NCBI GenBank assembly: GCA_051893555.1
Contig: JBJFHL010000006.1
Location: 1-64,000, forward strand
DNA: 64,000 bases
Source of the DNA: RGIG7179 sp051893555
GTDB taxonomy: Bacteria; Bacillota; Clostridia; Peptostreptococcales; Anaerovoracaceae
Direction of reading: 5' to 3'
Shown piece by piece: positions 63,389 to 64,000 of the stretch. Both the position numbers and the translations under genes were made by a program. Within the stretch, counting starts at the first letter, position 1. Each line of letters starts with the position of its first letter. Under the pieces are notes generated by a model. That model saw only the letters and a program-made list of their open reading frames with translations, was not told the origin of the DNA and made no database searches.

Positions 63389-64000
63389 TTATTTTTTCCC
63401 CAGATATGCTTCCTGGATTTTCGGATCTTTTATCAGATCACCGGCCCTGCCGGAAGCGGTGATGACACCCTGTTCCAGCACGTAGGCCTCATCTGCGACG
63501 GACAGCGCCTTAAAGGCGTTCTGCTCTACCAGCAGAATGGTTTTCCCCATGGCTTTGATCTCTTTGATGATCTCAAAGATGGTATTGATCAGCAGCGGTG
63601 CCAGTCCCAGAGACGGTTCGTCCAGAAGGATCAGCTCCGGGGAAGACATGAGCCCCCGGCCCATGGCAAGCATCTGCTGCTCCCCGCCGGAAAGTGTACC
63701 TGCGATCTGCTTTTCCCGTTCCTTCAGACGTGGAAAAAGTTCATACACTCTTTCGAAGTCTGCTTCCATTCCTTTTTTGTCATTTCGCAGATACGCACCC
63801 ATCTTCAGGTTTTCCTGCACGGTCAGATTGGCAAAGATAATCCGGCCTTCCGGTACCTGGCAGATACCGCTTTTCACCACATTGTGCGCCTGGGTCGGCA
63901 GGGGCTTTCCTTCAAACTCGATGGAACCCTGATATTTCACGATGCCGCTGATGGAATTCAGGAGGGAAGATTTACCCGCACCATTGCTGCCGATGATGGT
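63389..64000 (-). CDS. livF: Branched-chain amino acid-type ABC transporter ATP-binding protein LivF (5'-partial)
   Basis: The open frame continues past the window edge. The visible 203 residues start within the Walker A (GSNGAGKSS) and include CQVPEGRIIFANLTVQENL, signature LSGGEQQMLAMGRGL, Walker B LILLDEPSLGLAPLL and H-loop LLVEQN, typical LivF. The family drives high-affinity uptake of branched-chain amino acids, amides or urea. Other liv genes would lie beyond the window. It ends at its own terminator, so it is the last gene of that operon. Confidence 0.92.
   Translation of the reverse strand, partial: TIIGSNGAGKSSLLNSISGIVKYQGSIEFEGKPLPTQAHNVVKSGICQVPEGRIIFANLTVQENLKMGAYLRNDKKGMEADFERVYELFPRLKEREKQIAGTLSGGEQQMLAMGRGLMSSPELILLDEPSLGLAPLLINTIFEIIKEIKAMGKTILLVEQNAFKALSVADEAYVLEQGVITASGRAGDLIKDPKIQEAYLGKK

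Overview
The window looks like chromosome of an anaerobic, endospore-forming member of the Clostridia (Firmicutes). It carries spoVAC-spoVAD-spoVAE, the spoIIAA-spoIIAB-sigF operon, a sigK without pro-sequence, a DUF1540 protein and a YlmC/YmxH protein. It also has an acyl-CoA dehydrogenase/EtfBA set whose EtfA has an N-terminal ferredoxin domain, as in clostridial flavin-based electron bifurcation. Most genes have strong Shine-Dalgarno sequences and C/G-ending codons. The lineage may be near Anaerovoracaceae/Family XIII, but that is a guess. No rRNA, tRNA, CRISPR array or complete transposon was seen.

Layout. 1-2.5 kb: the end of a MATE transporter, a truncated NifX/NifB-like gene, a GNAT acetyltransferase and a DUF2268 metalloprotease-like gene behind a MerR-type promoter; this part looks accessory. 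2.5-9.3 kb: an AGCS symporter, a repeat-filled gap, the spoVA operon with a sigma-G-like promoter, then transglutaminase-like, Maf and MscL genes. 9.4-14.7 kb: a PD-(D/E)XK-like protein, a HAD/MFS/GDPD phosphodiester-salvage operon and a secreted protein. 14.8-18.2 kb: acd-etfB-etfA with a candidate Rex site. 18.3-20.1 kb: the spoIIA operon with a ladder of Spo0A-like boxes. 20.5-25.4 kb: a second PD-(D/E)XK-like protein, then MATE-iscS-thiI. 25.5-35.1 kb: rny, rodA and radC-mreBCD-mrdA-minD (wall elongation). 35.4-39.5 kb: DUF1540, sigK, a class B PBP, cmk, nrdR, ylmC. 39.6-46 kb: a complete Bce-type antimicrobial-peptide module with its operator, and a glycine-riboswitch-controlled AGCS symporter.

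46.2-57.4 kb is the most unusual part: a MITE-like inverted-repeat element; an operon of Wzy-like ligase, amidase and InlB-repeat surface protein; a MalT-like LuxR regulator; a 1193-residue beta-helix/InlB-repeat surface protein; and a DUF2442 gene. Several pieces occur twice: the C-terminal surface domain with its terminator, and the block of DUF2442 gene, surface-gene start and terminator. One of these copies has decayed. 57.4-63.3 kb: a lipoprotein resembling an extracytoplasmic trigger factor, then a BMP-type nucleoside ABC transporter operon. The window ends inside a livF-like ATPase gene.

How the genes work together: the sporulation genes form one programme (Spo0A, then sigma F, then sigma G for spoVA, and sigma K in the mother cell). 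The mre/rodA/mrdA/minD block runs lateral wall synthesis. The acd/etf set links acyl-CoA reduction to redox state. The surface block is variable envelope biology with signs of recent duplication and loss.
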